From Sorangium cellulosum (lineage in GTDB: Bacteria; Myxococcota_A; Polyangia; Polyangiales; Polyangiaceae), in NCBI RefSeq assembly GCF_004135735.1, contig NZ_CP012670.1, positions 7,456,501 through 7,520,500 of the forward strand: 64,000 bases of DNA, written 5' to 3'. Numbering within the stretch: the stretch's first letter is position 1; each line of letters opens with the position of its first letter. Under the pieces are notes generated by a model that saw only the letters and a program-made list of their open reading frames with translations, had not been told where the DNA came from and did not search any database. The translations under genes were made by a program, and so were the position numbers. This document shows positions 41,003 through 52,393 of this stretch, piece by piece.

Positions 41003-43261
41003 TCACAGCCCGAGGCGCCGCAGCGGGAGCTCCCGCACGCGCGTCTTCGTCAGGGCGAAGACCGCGTTCGCGATCGCCGGCGCGACCGGCGGCACCCCGG
41101 GCTCGCCGACGCCGCCGGGGGGCGCGTCGCTCTTCACGATCTCCACGTGGATCCGCCTCGGCACCTCCGTGCTGCGCGCGACCGGGTAGTCGCGGAAGTT
41201 CGTCTGCTCGACCGCGCCCCCCTTCATCGTGATCGCGCCGTGCAGCGCGACGCTGATCCCGAACACCACGGCGCCTTCCATCTGCGCGCGCACGCGGTCC
41301 AGGTTGATGACCGTGCCGGGGTCCGCGACGAGCCACACCTCGTCGACCTGCACCTTGCCGAGCGCGTCCTTCGAGACCGCGGCGACGACCGCCACGTACG
41401 TGAGGAAGCTCCGGTGCGCCGCGAGCCCCAGCGCGCGCCCCGCCTTGCGCGCCGCGCTCCACCCCGAGAGCTCCGTCACGCGCTCGATGACGCGCCGCAG
41501 CCGGCCCACGTCGACCGGGTGCTCGTCGAGCGACGCCCCGTAGTTCGGGAGCCTCGAGATCCCGAGCTCCGCGGGCGTCGCCTCGCGGGCCGGGCCGAGC
41601 ACCTCGAGCAGCACGTCGCGCGGATCGGCCTGCCGCGCGTGCGCGATCTCGTCGATGAAGCTCTGGATCGCGAACGCGTGGAAGATGTTGCAGACCGACC
41701 GGAGCCACCCGATCCGGACGTGGGCCTTGGCGTCGCACGCCTCGACGCGCAGGTTCGGCGTCGCGAGCGCGAGATCGAGCACGCCGAGGTCGAGCTCCAT
41801 CGCGCTCGGGGTCGTCGACTTCCCGTCGAACGTCGACGGGATCGGCGGGAACGCCGTCCGGTGGAGCCACGCGGTGAGCTTGCCGTCCGCGTCGAGCCCC
41901 GCCTTCAGCCGCTGCGCGCTCACGCTGTGGAAGTAGCCGCTCTGCACGTCGTCCTCGCGGGTCCACTGCACGCGGACCGGCGCCCCCACCTCGCGCGCGA
42001 GCAGCGCCGCCTCGGCGACGTAGTCCGGCTTCGACTTGCGGCCGAAGCCGCCGCCGAGGAGCGTCACGTGCACGGTGACCTTCCCCTCGTCGAGGCCGAG
42101 CGCCCGCGCCACCTCGGCGCGCGCCGCCTGGGGGTTCTGCGTCGGCGCCCACACCTCGCAGCCGTCCGCGTCGACCCGCGCCACCGCCGCGGGCGGCTCC
42201 ATGGCCACGTGCGCGAGGTGCGGCACGTGGTACTCGGCCTCGATCGTGCGCGCCGCCGCCGCGAACGCCCGGTCCACGTCGCCGACCTGCCGCATCACCT
42301 TGCCCGGCGCGCTCGCCGCGCGCGAGAGCGCCTCCCGGAAGCTCGCCGAGTCGTACGCCGCGTTCGCGCCGTGATCCCACGTGACCTCCAGCGCCGCCCG
42401 CCCGCGCATCGCGGCCCACGTCGTGTCCGCCACGACCGCGACGCCGCCGAGCGGCTGGAACCCGACCGGGCCCTTCGGCGCCGGCAGCTCCACGAGCCGC
42501 TTCACGCCCGGCACGGCCAGGGCGCGCGCCCCGTCGTACCGCGCGACCTTGCCGCCCACGACCGGCGGGCGCGCGACGACCGCGGTGAGCATCCCCGGCA
42601 GGCGCACGTCCGCGCCGAACTGGGCGGCGCCCGTGACGATGGCCGGCCCGTCGAGCAGCGGGAGCGGGCCGCCGACGCGCTTGAGCTCCGAGGCGGGGCG
42701 GAGCGCGACGGCCTTCGCGTCCGGCACCGGCAGCTTCGCCGCGTCGGCCACGAGCTCGCGGAAGTCCAGCGAGCGCCTCGATTTCGCGTGGTGGACCGCG
42801 TGCCCCTCGGCGACGCACTCCGCCGCGGGCACGCGCCACCGCTTCGCCGCGACCGCGACGAGCATGGCGCGCGCCGTCGCGCCCACGCGCCGCAGCGGCT
42901 CGTAGCTGCCGCGCACGCTGCGCGAGCCGTCGGTGTTCTGGTCGCCGTACGCCTTGTCGCCGTCGGCCTGCACGACCTTGACGCGCGCCATGTCGGCGCC
43001 GAGCTCGTCGGCGACGAGCACCGGCAGCGAGCTGCGGATCCCCTGCCCCATCTCCGACCGGTGACAGACGATCGACACCGTCCCGTCGGTCGCGATGTGC
43101 AGGAACACGCTCGTCCGGAGCCCGGCGGACGCCGGCGCCGGCGCCCTGGCCTCCGCGGCGTCGGCGCGGCCCTCGGCGAGCCCGAGCGCGAGCCCGCCCA
43201 CCGCGAGCCCGAGCCCCGCGAGGAAAGAGCGGCGGAGGAGGACGACCCGTTGCTGTTCCAT
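41003..43261 (-). CDS. xanthine dehydrogenase-family molybdopterin subunit (IorB-like)
   Basis: 752 residues from ATG 43261, 2 bp after the small-subunit stop. Begins with a Tat-type signal (RRSFLAGLGLAVGG). Mo-binding features: CHRSEMGQGIRSSLPVLVADELG, LGGGFGRKSKPDY, and the Glu loop near the end (APPGGVGEPGVPPVAPAIANA). It resembles the large subunit of isoquinoline 1-oxidoreductase and related aldehyde oxidases that hydroxylate N-heterocycles or aldehydes in the periplasm. Third gene of an operon with a 2Fe-2S subunit and a dihaem cytochrome. Confidence 0.9.
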   Translation of the reverse strand: MEQQRVVLLRRSFLAGLGLAVGGLALGLAEGRADAAEARAPAPASAGLRTSVFLHIATDGTVSIVCHRSEMGQGIRSSLPVLVADELGADMARVKVVQADGDKAYGDQNTDGSRSVRGSYEPLRRVGATARAMLVAVAAKRWRVPAAECVAEGHAVHHAKSRRSLDFRELVADAAKLPVPDAKAVALRPASELKRVGGPLPLLDGPAIVTGAAQFGADVRLPGMLTAVVARPPVVGGKVARYDGARALAVPGVKRLVELPAPKGPVGFQPLGGVAVVADTTWAAMRGRAALEVTWDHGANAAYDSASFREALSRAASAPGKVMRQVGDVDRAFAAAARTIEAEYHVPHLAHVAMEPPAAVARVDADGCEVWAPTQNPQAARAEVARALGLDEGKVTVHVTLLGGGFGRKSKPDYVAEAALLAREVGAPVRVQWTREDDVQSGYFHSVSAQRLKAGLDADGKLTAWLHRTAFPPIPSTFDGKSTTPSAMELDLGVLDLALATPNLRVEACDAKAHVRIGWLRSVCNIFHAFAIQSFIDEIAHARQADPRDVLLEVLGPAREATPAELGISRLPNYGASLDEHPVDVGRLRRVIERVTELSGWSAARKAGRALGLAAHRSFLTYVAVVAAVSKDALGKVQVDEVWLVADPGTVINLDRVRAQMEGAVVFGISVALHGAITMKGGAVEQTNFRDYPVARSTEVPRRIHVEIVKSDAPPGGVGEPGVPPVAPAIANAVFALTKTRVRELPLRRLGL

Positions 43262-43263
43262 CT

Positions 43264-43722
43264 TCACTCCGTGGGCAGGCCGGCGGCCTTGCGGACCGCC
43301 GCCCGGATGCGCGTGTACGTGCCGCACCGGCAGAGATTGCCGGCGAGCGAGCGATCGATGTCCTCGTCCGAGGGCCGCGGGTTCTTCCGGAGCAGCGCCG
43401 CGGCGCTCATGATCTGCCCCGCCTGGCAGAAGCCGCACTGCGGGACGCCGAGCTCCACCCACGCGCGCTGCAGCGGGTGGTCGCCGGACGGGCTCAGCCC
43501 CTCGATCGTCGTGACCGAGCCGCCCGCCGCGCGCCGCACCGGCGTCACGCACGCGCGCACGGTCTCGCCGTCGAGGTGCACCGCGCACGCCCCGCAGAGC
43601 GCCTGGCCGCAGCCGTACTTCGTCCCCGTGAGGCCGAGCACGTCGCGCAGCACCCAGAGGAGCGGCATCTCCGGATCCACGTCGAGCCGGTGCTCGGCGC
43701 CGTTCACCTTCAGGATGATCAT
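43264..43722 (-). CDS. 2Fe-2S subunit of molybdenum hydroxylase (IorA-like)
   Basis: 152 residues. Plant-type 2Fe-2S cluster GCGQALCGACAVHLDG with a further Cys in TVRAC, then the second cluster CGFCQAG and LCRCGTYTRI. Electrons pass from the molybdenum centre through these clusters. Starts with ATGA overlap with the cytochrome gene upstream. Confidence 0.92.
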   Translation of the reverse strand: MIILKVNGAEHRLDVDPEMPLLWVLRDVLGLTGTKYGCGQALCGACAVHLDGETVRACVTPVRRAAGGSVTTIEGLSPSGDHPLQRAWVELGVPQCGFCQAGQIMSAAALLRKNPRPSDEDIDRSLAGNLCRCGTYTRIRAAVRKAAGLPTE

Positions 43723-44363
43723 GGTCGTGCCTCCTCGGGCGGGCACGCGGCGCCCGCCTTCACCCACGCGTCGATGAGCGCGCCGAAGGCCGCCTGCGAC
43801 CCCGGCGGCGTCGTGCGGCCGTGCCCCGGCGCCCACCCCCAGGCCACGAGCTCGTCGTGCGCGGCGTGCTCGGCGATCTGCGAGAGCGTCTTGTCGCCGT
43901 TGCGCGCGGGATCCTTGATCTGCGCGCAGATCGCCGCGGGCGAGCGGCCCAGCCACGCCATCTCGGCGGGCGCGAGGTGCCAGCCCGGCGCCCCGGGCAC
44001 GCGCGCGAGCTCGAGGTTCCTGTCCTGGTGGCACGACGTGCACTCCATCGCCGCCACCCCGCGATCCCGGGCGCCGCGCTCGACCGGCGGATCGTGGCGC
44101 TCGCCGCGATCGCCCTGGCGCGGGACGCCGTCGTGCGGGTGGCAGTTCACGCAGCGCGGATGGAGCAGCACCTTGCTCGCCTCGAGGAAGATCGAGGCCG
44201 CGCGCGCGTCGTCGTCATGGATGGCCGCGAACGCCTCCGGGCCGCGGAGCTCGCCCGGCGCCACGGGCGGGAGGACCGGCTTCGGCGCCTCCGCGCGCGG
44301 CGCGTCGCACGCCGCGGCGAGGAGGGCGACGCCCGCGAGAAAGGAGAGGTGGAGTGGCTGCAT
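43719..44363 (-). CDS. dihaem c-type cytochrome lipoprotein, electron acceptor of the Mo enzyme
   Basis: 214 residues from ATG 44363. Lipobox at LLAAAC; two haem sites CVNCH and CTSCH with His/Met-rich surroundings, and FGALIDAWVKAGAACP near the end. Probably takes electrons from the 2Fe-2S subunit and feeds the respiratory chain. First gene of the three-gene operon. Confidence 0.85.
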   Translation of the reverse strand: MQPLHLSFLAGVALLAAACDAPRAEAPKPVLPPVAPGELRGPEAFAAIHDDDARAASIFLEASKVLLHPRCVNCHPHDGVPRQGDRGERHDPPVERGARDRGVAAMECTSCHQDRNLELARVPGAPGWHLAPAEMAWLGRSPAAICAQIKDPARNGDKTLSQIAEHAAHDELVAWGWAPGHGRTTPPGSQAAFGALIDAWVKAGAACPPEEARP

Positions 44364-44596
44364 CGCTCGGCGCAGACTGCTGGCTCTGCGTCCACGACAC
44401 AAGTGCCGCAGCAACACCGGAACCCCTCCGGTGCATCCCGGGCAACGGATTCAGCGCCGCGCACGTTGTAGCGAGCTGTCACGAGCGCTCCCCGAAGTGC
44501 GGCTCCGCGCCACGGCGGCCGGCGCGAGCTCCCTCACGATCCCGGGGACGACACCCTCCAGAACGCTGGCTCGCCCCGTGCAAGCCCGCGTCGTCC

Positions 44597-46084
<1,488 letters not shown>

Positions 46085-46096
46085 CAGAGGACACCC

Positions 46097-47029
46097 ATGC
46101 ACCCGGGGCCCAGGACGCTGTGGATGTTTCCCTGCCTGATCCTCGCGACCTTGCCGGCGAGCGCCACGGCAGCGCAGGCCGACTCCGTCGCCGCGCTGGA
46201 CGAGACGACGCGCAGCGAGGCCCGCGAGCTCGTGTACCTGGGCGACGAGCTCTTCGCCCGGAAGAAGCTCGCGGAGGCGCTCCGCGCTTACCAGCGCGCC
46301 GAGCAGCTCGTCGCCGTGCCCACGACCTCCATCGAGGTGGCGAAGACGCTCGCCGCGATCGGGCGGCTGAGCGAGGCGCGCGACATCGCGGCGGCGATCG
46401 CGTCGGAGCACGCGACCCCGGGAGAGCCGTGGCCGTTCACGCAGGCGCGGCGCCGCGCCGACGCGCTGCGGGCCGAGCTCGACGAGCGCATCCCCCGGCT
46501 GCGGGTGACGATCACGCCGGACCCCGGCGGGGCCCCGCTCAAGATCGACGGCCAGGAGGTGGCGCTCTCCGCGGAGGGCGTCCCGATCGATCCGGGCAAC
46601 CACTGGATCGACGTCGAGGCCGACGGCTACGTCGGCGTGAGGCAGCGCGTCTACGTCCCGGAGAAGGAGGTCACGACGCTGGACATCGTCCTCACGCCGG
46701 CGCCTCGCCCGGACGGCGCCCCGTGGATCCTCGGCGGGTTCCTGGTCTCGGGCGCGGGGCTCGCGGTGGGGATCGGCGCGGGCGCGGCGTACCTGAGCGA
46801 GCGGAGCGATCTCGAGGCGGCGTGCCGGCGGAGGGACGCGGGCTGCTCCGGGGACGCGCGCGCCGGCGCGAACGCGCTGGGCTGGGCCTCGAACGTGGGG
46901 TTCGGCCTCGCCGTCGCCGGCGCGGTCGTCGGGGGGCTCGCCCTGGGCCTCGAGGGCTCGAGGGCGCCGGCCTCGAGCGTCGCCTGGACGCTCGGGCCGG
47001 GCTACATCGGCGTGCGAGGGACGTTATGA
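46097..47029 (+). CDS. TPR/PEGA-type exported membrane protein
   Basis: 310 residues with a signal peptide (LILATLPASATAAQA). TPR-like region at 35-95 (LVYLGDELFARKKLAEALRAYQRAEQL), then a PEGA-like beta domain (LRVTITPDPGGAPLKIDGQEV to VTTLDIVLTP), and two membrane helices (WILGGFLVSGAGLAVGIGAGAAYL and the C-terminal GLAVAGAVVGGLALGL). Usually encoded beside kinases in this group, but role unknown. Confidence 0.75.
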   Translation: MHPGPRTLWMFPCLILATLPASATAAQADSVAALDETTRSEARELVYLGDELFARKKLAEALRAYQRAEQLVAVPTTSIEVAKTLAAIGRLSEARDIAAAIASEHATPGEPWPFTQARRRADALRAELDERIPRLRVTITPDPGGAPLKIDGQEVALSAEGVPIDPGNHWIDVEADGYVGVRQRVYVPEKEVTTLDIVLTPAPRPDGAPWILGGFLVSGAGLAVGIGAGAAYLSERSDLEAACRRRDAGCSGDARAGANALGWASNVGFGLAVAGAVVGGLALGLEGSRAPASSVAWTLGPGYIGVRGTL

Positions 47030-47511
47030 CGAGGCGCCCCGCCCTCCTCGGCGCGCTCGCCGCGTGGCTCGCGGGCTGCCAGGTCGTCGCCCCGCTCCCC
47101 GCCGCCGGGGACGAAGGCGAGCTCCCCGGGCTCGACGACGTGGCCGCGAACGCAGGCGCGGGTGCGGGCGGCGACGCGAGCGCGGGCGGCGGCGCGGGCG
47201 CGGGCGGCGGCGCGGGCGCGGGCGGCGAGGACGGCGACGGCTGCGAGGCGCTCTGCGCGGTCTTCGCGGCGCTCTGCCCGCGCGCGATGGCAGAGCTCGA
47301 GGGCTGCGCGTCCCTGTGCGACCTCTGGCCGACGCCGGAGGTCTCCAGCGCGTGCAGACCGATCGACGCCGAGGGCTCGCTCGCGTGCCGCCTGCAGCAG
47401 CTCTATGCCGCGCTGGAGGGAGCGGACAGCGACGAACGCGAGGACGTCTGTGACGACCTCCTGGATGGCCGCTGTCCGGGGCCCGGGTGCGAGGGCGACG
47501 CCGGCGACTGA
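47026..47511 (+). CDS. small Cys-rich lipoprotein
   Basis: 161 residues; ATG overlaps the preceding stop. Lipobox LAAWLAGC, a Gly/Ala linker, then a Cys-rich domain (CEALCAVFAALCP, CASLCDLW, CRLQQLY, CDDLL). Co-transcribed with the TPR/PEGA gene, and likely with the kinase. No family recognised. Confidence 0.65.
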   Translation: MTRRPALLGALAAWLAGCQVVAPLPAAGDEGELPGLDDVAANAGAGAGGDASAGGGAGAGGGAGAGGEDGDGCEALCAVFAALCPRAMAELEGCASLCDLWPTPEVSSACRPIDAEGSLACRLQQLYAALEGADSDEREDVCDDLLDGRCPGPGCEGDAGD

Positions 47512-47572
47512 AGGCCCACGGCTCCGAACGGCGCGGCGCGCTGCGGCGCGAGGTGCTACCCCCTCGCGCACC

Positions 47573-50500
47573 GTGAGCCCCCGCGTTCCGCAGCAGCCGA
47601 AAATCACCCCGCCCGCCCGAGGCGGCGCGGCCTCGTCCGCGTCCGCGAGCCCGGTCCGCTTTCCCGAGGAGCTGCCCATCTCGGCGCGGGTGCTCGACAT
47701 CGCCCGGGCCATCGAGGCGAACCCCGTCGTGATCGTCGCCGGCGAGACCGGCTCCGGCAAGACCACGCAGCTCCCCAAGATCTGCCTGGCCATGGGCCGC
47801 GGCCTCTCCGCCCGGATCGGCGTCACCCAGCCGCGCCGCATCGCCGCCACCAGCGTCGCGGCCCGCGTCGCCCGCGAGCTCGGCGTCGAGCTGGGCAAGG
47901 AGGTCGGCTACAAGATCCGCTTCTCGGACCGGACCAGCCCGGCGACGTACGTCAAGTACATGACCGACGGCATCGTCCTGGCCGAGATCCAGGGCGATCC
48001 GCGCCTCCGCGCGTACGACACGCTCATCATCGACGAGGCCCACGAGCGCAGCCTCAACATCGACTTCCTGCTCGGCTACATCAAGCGCCTGCTGCCGGCG
48101 CGGCCCGATCTCCGCGTCGTCATCAGCTCCGCGACGCTCGAGACCGAGCGGTTCTCGGCCTACTTCGGCGGCGCCCCGGTCATCGAGGTCTCGGGCCGCA
48201 CCTACCCCGTCGAGGTCATCCACCGCCCCCCGGAGACCGGCGAGGCGGAGCTCGCCGACGCCGTCGCCAACACGGTCGAGGAGATCACCTCCATCGATCC
48301 GCGCGGCGACATCCTCGTGTTCCTGCCGGGCGAGCGGGAGATCCACGACACCATGGCCGAGCTCGAGCGCCACGGCTTGCCGCATACGACGCTCCTGCCG
48401 CTCTACGGCCGGCTGCCGCAGGGCGACCAGCAGCGGGTGTTCCAGCCCTTGCCCGGGCGGCGGATCGTGCTCGCGACGAACGTCGCCGAGACGTCGCTCA
48501 CCATCCCGGGCATCGTGTACGTGGTCGACGCGGGGCTCGCCCGCGTCAACCGCTACGTCCCCCGCACGGGCGTCACGCAGCTCCAGATCGAGCCCATCTC
48601 GCGGGCGAGCGCCGATCAGCGCAAGGGGCGCGCGGGCCGCGTGCAGAGCGGCGTCTGCTTCCGGCTCTACGCGGAGCAGGACTACCAGGCGAGGCCCGCC
48701 CACACCGACCCGGAGATCCTGCGCGTCGGCCTCTCGGGCGTCATCCTGCAGATGAAGGCGGTCGGGCTCGGCGACATCGAGGGCTTCCCGTTCCTCGACG
48801 CGCCGTCGAAGCGCGCGATCGACGAGGGCTACCGGGTGCTCGAGGAGCTCGGCGCCCTCGACGACGCGGGGGCGCTCACGGACATCGGCCAGAAGCTCGC
48901 GCGGCTGCCGCTCGACCCGCGGCTCGGCCGGATGATCCTGGGCGGCGAGGGCGAGGGGGCGCTCGCCGAGGTGCTGATCATCGCCGCCGCGCTCGGGGTG
49001 CAGGATCCGCGCGAGCGGCCGCTCGCGGCGCAGCGGCAGGCCGACGACGCGCACCGGAGGTTCCGGGACGAGGGCTCGGACTTCGCGGGCCTGCTCAAGC
49101 TGTGGGCGTTCTACCAGGACGCGCAGGGCCGGCTCACCCAGAACCAGCTCCGCAAGGCGTGCCGCGATCACTTCGTCTCGTACCTGCGCATGCGCGAGTG
49201 GGCCGACGTGCACCGGCAGCTCACCCGCATCACGCGCGACATGGGGCTGTCGCCGAACACCGCGCCCGCGAAGGGGGACGCCATCCACCGCGCGCTCCTG
49301 CCCGGCCTGCTCAGCAGGATCGGCCTGTGGAACCAGGAGCAGCGGGTGTACCTCGGCGCCCGCCAGACGCGCTTCCAGCTCCACCCCTCGTCGGGCCTCG
49401 CGAAGAAGCCGCCCGCGTGGATCATGGCGGCCGAGCTGGTCGAGACCTCGCAGCTCTTCGCCCGCATGGCGGCGGCCGTCGATCCCGCGTGGCTCGAGGC
49501 CGCGGCCGGCCCGCTCTGCAAGCGCAGCTACGGCGACCCGCACTGGACCGCGCGCTCCGCGACGGTGACGGCCCGGGAGCAGGTGACGCTCTACGGCCTG
49601 CCGATCGCGCGCGACCGCCGGGTCGACTACGGCCCGATCGATCCGCGGGCGTCGCGCCAGATCTTCATCGTCCACGCGCTGGTGCGGCAGGAGTACGCGA
49701 CGCGCGCGCCGTTCATGGAGGCGAACCGCCGGCTCTTCGAGGAGGTCCGGCGGCTGCGCGACAAGGCGCGGCGGAGCGAGCTGCTCGCGGACGAGCACGC
49801 GCTGGAGCTCTTCTTCGACCGGCGCCTGCCCGAGGGGGTGTACAGCGGCAAGACGTTCGAGGCGTGGCGCAAGGAGGCCGAGGCGAGCGACCCGCGGGCG
49901 CTCCACCTCGCGCTCGCCGACGTGCTGCTCGACGAGGCCACGGAGCTCACCGAGGAGCGCTTCCCCGACGCGCTGGAGCTCTACGGCGCCTCCGTGCCGC
50001 TCACCTACCGCTTCGAGCCGGGCGAGGACGACGACGGCATCGCGCTCGCGCTGCCGCTCGTGCTCCTGCCGCAGGCCGATCCGGACGAGCTCGAGTGGAT
50101 GATCCCCGGCTGGCACGCCGAGAAGATCGCCCAGCTCCTCGAGACGCTGCCGAAGGCGCTCCGCAAGGCGCTCTTCCCGATCCGGGAGGTCGCCCGCGAG
50201 CTCGCGGACGAGCTGCGCCCGTTCGAGGGGCCGCTGCGGGCCGCGCTCGCGCGCGCCGTCGAGGAGCGGACGGGCGAGCGCGTGCCGCCCGACGTGTTCC
50301 GGCCCGAGGATCTGCCGCCGTACCTGCGCTTCTACTTCCGCGTGCTCGGCGAGGACGGGCGGGTGATCGGCGAGGGGCGCGACCTCCGGGATCTGAAGGA
50401 TCGCTTCTCGGGCCGCGCGCGCGAGGCGTGGGCGCGGGCCGGCAAGGCGGGGGTGGAGCGGGAGGGGCTCACGTCGTTCGCCGTCGAGGCGCTGCCCGAG

Positions 50501-51337
50501 CGCGTGCCGGTCGACGCCGGCGGGATCCGGGTGTTCGGCTACCCGGCGCTGGTCGACCAGGAGACGTCGGTCTCGGTGCGCGTGCTCGCCTCGCGGGCGG
50601 CGGCCGACGAGGCGACGCGGGGCGGGCTGCGGCGGCTGATCCTCTTGCAGATGGGGGGCAAGCCGAGCCAGCTCGAGCAGCCGCTGCGCAGCGCGGTGGC
50701 GGTGAGCGGGCTCGGCGCGAAGGTGGCGCCGGGCGAGCCGGGCCTGGCCCGGCAGATCGTGCTGCGCGCGCTCGACGAGGCGTTCCGGCTCGGCGATCCG
50801 GCCGCGTTCCCGAGGACGCGGGCCGCGTTCCAGGCGCGCCTGACCGAGGGCCGGGGGACGCTGCAGGGGGTGCTCGGGCGGCTCACGGGGCTCGCGCGGG
50901 AGATCGGCGTGGAGCTCGACCGGGTGCAGTCGATGCTCCGGACGATGACGGGCAAGCCGGGCGCCGCGCGGCCGGCGCTCGACGACGTGCGCACGCAGCT
51001 CGACTTCCTGTTCCCGGTGGGGCTCTTCTCGCGCGCGCCGCTCGAGCGGCTCGCGCACCTGCCCCGCTACCTGCGCGCGATGCAGATCCGGCTCGAGCGC
51101 CTGCCGAACGGCCCGCAGAAGGACCAGGCCAAGGCCGCGCAGGTGCTGCCGTTCTGGCAGGACTGGCTCAAGCAGAGAGACGCGCTGCGCAGGCGGGGCG
51201 TCCCGGCCGAGGAGCTGGAGTCGTTCCGCTGGATGGTCGAGGAGCTGCGCGTGTCGCTGTTCGCGCCCGAGCTGAAGGCGGCGGTCCCGGTGTCGCCCCA
51301 GCGGCTCGCGGAGCAGTGGAAGCGCATGCTGGGATAG
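47573..51337 (+). CDS. hrpA: ATP-dependent RNA helicase HrpA
   Basis: 1254 residues from GTG 47573; the open frame extends upstream but only as low-complexity shadow of the lipoprotein gene. DEAH-box motifs: GETGSGKT (I), TQPRR (Ia), IIDEAHERS (II), SSATLE (III), FLPGEREI (IV), ATNVAETSLTIPG (V) and QRKGRAGRVQSGVCFRLY (VI). The helicase-associated and OB-fold domains follow, with the long DUF3418-type C-terminus of HrpA. Length is close to E. coli HrpA (about 1300). Acts on RNA, reported to rescue stalled ribosomes in E. coli. Confidence 0.95.
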   Translation: MSPRVPQQPKITPPARGGAASSASASPVRFPEELPISARVLDIARAIEANPVVIVAGETGSGKTTQLPKICLAMGRGLSARIGVTQPRRIAATSVAARVARELGVELGKEVGYKIRFSDRTSPATYVKYMTDGIVLAEIQGDPRLRAYDTLIIDEAHERSLNIDFLLGYIKRLLPARPDLRVVISSATLETERFSAYFGGAPVIEVSGRTYPVEVIHRPPETGEAELADAVANTVEEITSIDPRGDILVFLPGEREIHDTMAELERHGLPHTTLLPLYGRLPQGDQQRVFQPLPGRRIVLATNVAETSLTIPGIVYVVDAGLARVNRYVPRTGVTQLQIEPISRASADQRKGRAGRVQSGVCFRLYAEQDYQARPAHTDPEILRVGLSGVILQMKAVGLGDIEGFPFLDAPSKRAIDEGYRVLEELGALDDAGALTDIGQKLARLPLDPRLGRMILGGEGEGALAEVLIIAAALGVQDPRERPLAAQRQADDAHRRFRDEGSDFAGLLKLWAFYQDAQGRLTQNQLRKACRDHFVSYLRMREWADVHRQLTRITRDMGLSPNTAPAKGDAIHRALLPGLLSRIGLWNQEQRVYLGARQTRFQLHPSSGLAKKPPAWIMAAELVETSQLFARMAAAVDPAWLEAAAGPLCKRSYGDPHWTARSATVTAREQVTLYGLPIARDRRVDYGPIDPRASRQIFIVHALVRQEYATRAPFMEANRRLFEEVRRLRDKARRSELLADEHALELFFDRRLPEGVYSGKTFEAWRKEAEASDPRALHLALADVLLDEATELTEERFPDALELYGASVPLTYRFEPGEDDDGIALALPLVLLPQADPDELEWMIPGWHAEKIAQLLETLPKALRKALFPIREVARELADELRPFEGPLRAALARAVEERTGERVPPDVFRPEDLPPYLRFYFRVLGEDGRVIGEGRDLRDLKDRFSGRAREAWARAGKAGVEREGLTSFAVEALPERVPVDAGGIRVFGYPALVDQETSVSVRVLASRAAADEATRGGLRRLILLQMGGKPSQLEQPLRSAVAVSGLGAKVAPGEPGLARQIVLRALDEAFRLGDPAAFPRTRAAFQARLTEGRGTLQGVLGRLTGLAREIGVELDRVQSMLRTMTGKPGAARPALDDVRTQLDFLFPVGLFSRAPLERLAHLPRYLRAMQIRLERLPNGPQKDQAKAAQVLPFWQDWLKQRDALRRRGVPAEELESFRWMVEELRVSLFAPELKAAVPVSPQRLAEQWKRMLG

Positions 51338-51440
51338 CGGCGCGATCGCCGGAGGCCGCCCCTCCTCCGGAGACGGTCGCCCGGCCACGGGAGCGGCCCG
51401 GCTCCGCGCCGCCGCAGGGACGAACCTGGGCGACCGCGTC

Positions 51441-52328
51441 TCAGCGGAGCGCGTCGCGCAGCGCCGTGTCGAGCGTATCGAGCACCAGACGCACGCGCGG
51501 CACGTTGCGCAGCTCCCGGTGGTACGCGAGAAAGACGGGCACCAACGGCAGCTCCACGTCGACGTCGAGCCGCACGAGCCCCGGCGTCGAGCGCACCGCG
51601 GGCTCGGACAGGACCGCGATCCCTTGCCCCTGCAGCGCCGCCTCGAGGAGCGCAAAGTGCGAGTTCGACCGCAGGACGAAGCGCTTTGCCCCGTGGGCCA
51701 CGAGCCACGTCGTCTTCGGCGCTGGCCCCGGCGTCCCTTCGTAGCCGACGAAATCGTGGCGCGCGAAATCGGCCGTCCTCAGCCGCCCGCCCCGGAGCCG
51801 CCGCTCGATGTAGCTCGGCGCGGCGTAGAGCCCGAACGGGACCCGCCCGACCGGGCGATGGACGACCGCGGGCGACGACGATTTGCTCGCGCGCATCGCG
51901 ATGTCCGCCTCGCGCCGCGCGAGGTCGACGACCCGCGCCTCCGAGAAGATTTCCAGCAGGAGCCCCGGATACAGGCGCCGGAGCCCGCAGAGGAGCTGCG
52001 TCACGGGCCGCACGACCGCATCGGCCAGCGACACGCGCACGGTCCCGGAGAACGCCTCCTCCCCTCCGTCACGACGGATCGCGCGCAGCCCGCTCTCGAT
52101 CCGCTCGGCGAGCGCCACGAGCTCGAGCGCGTCGGGCTCGACGGACGTCCCCCCGTTGCTCCGGTGCACCAGCGGCCGCCCGAGCGCCGCTTCCAGCGCG
52201 TCGATGCGCCGCGCGACGGTGGAGGTCGAGCACCCGAGCGCCTTGCCCGCGGCGAGGAAGCTGCGATGGCGGTGCAGCGCGAGGAGCACGCGGAGATCGT
52301 CCCAGGGCGGAGCGCCTGCGCTTTGCAT
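51441..52328 (-). CDS. LysR-family transcriptional regulator
   Basis: 295 residues from ATG 52328; GTG 52349 would add seven. N-terminal winged helix: DDLRVLLALHRHRSFLAAGKALGCSTSTVARRIDALEAALG in pieces, then a LysR substrate-binding domain (FSGTVRVSLADAV, ADIAMRAS, GIAVLSEPAV). Divergent from an SDR gene with about 65 bp between, which it probably controls. Confidence 0.9.
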   Translation of the reverse strand: MQSAGAPPWDDLRVLLALHRHRSFLAAGKALGCSTSTVARRIDALEAALGRPLVHRSNGGTSVEPDALELVALAERIESGLRAIRRDGGEEAFSGTVRVSLADAVVRPVTQLLCGLRRLYPGLLLEIFSEARVVDLARREADIAMRASKSSSPAVVHRPVGRVPFGLYAAPSYIERRLRGGRLRTADFARHDFVGYEGTPGPAPKTTWLVAHGAKRFVLRSNSHFALLEAALQGQGIAVLSEPAVRSTPGLVRLDVDVELPLVPVFLAYHRELRNVPRVRLVLDTLDTALRDALR

Positions 52329-52393
52329 TCCTGGGAAACGACTTACCACCGATGTTCATTGTCGACAATCACGCCGGCAACCATCATCCAGGC

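Noticed and set aside
40868..43777. 969-residue plus-strand frame opposite the Mo enzyme
   Set aside because: Antisense shadow; the minus strand carries all conserved Mo and Fe-S motifs.
47024..51655. 1543-residue minus-strand frame opposite HrpA
   Set aside because: Antisense to a fully recognisable helicase, composed of Arg/Glu/Leu/His-rich shadow sequence.
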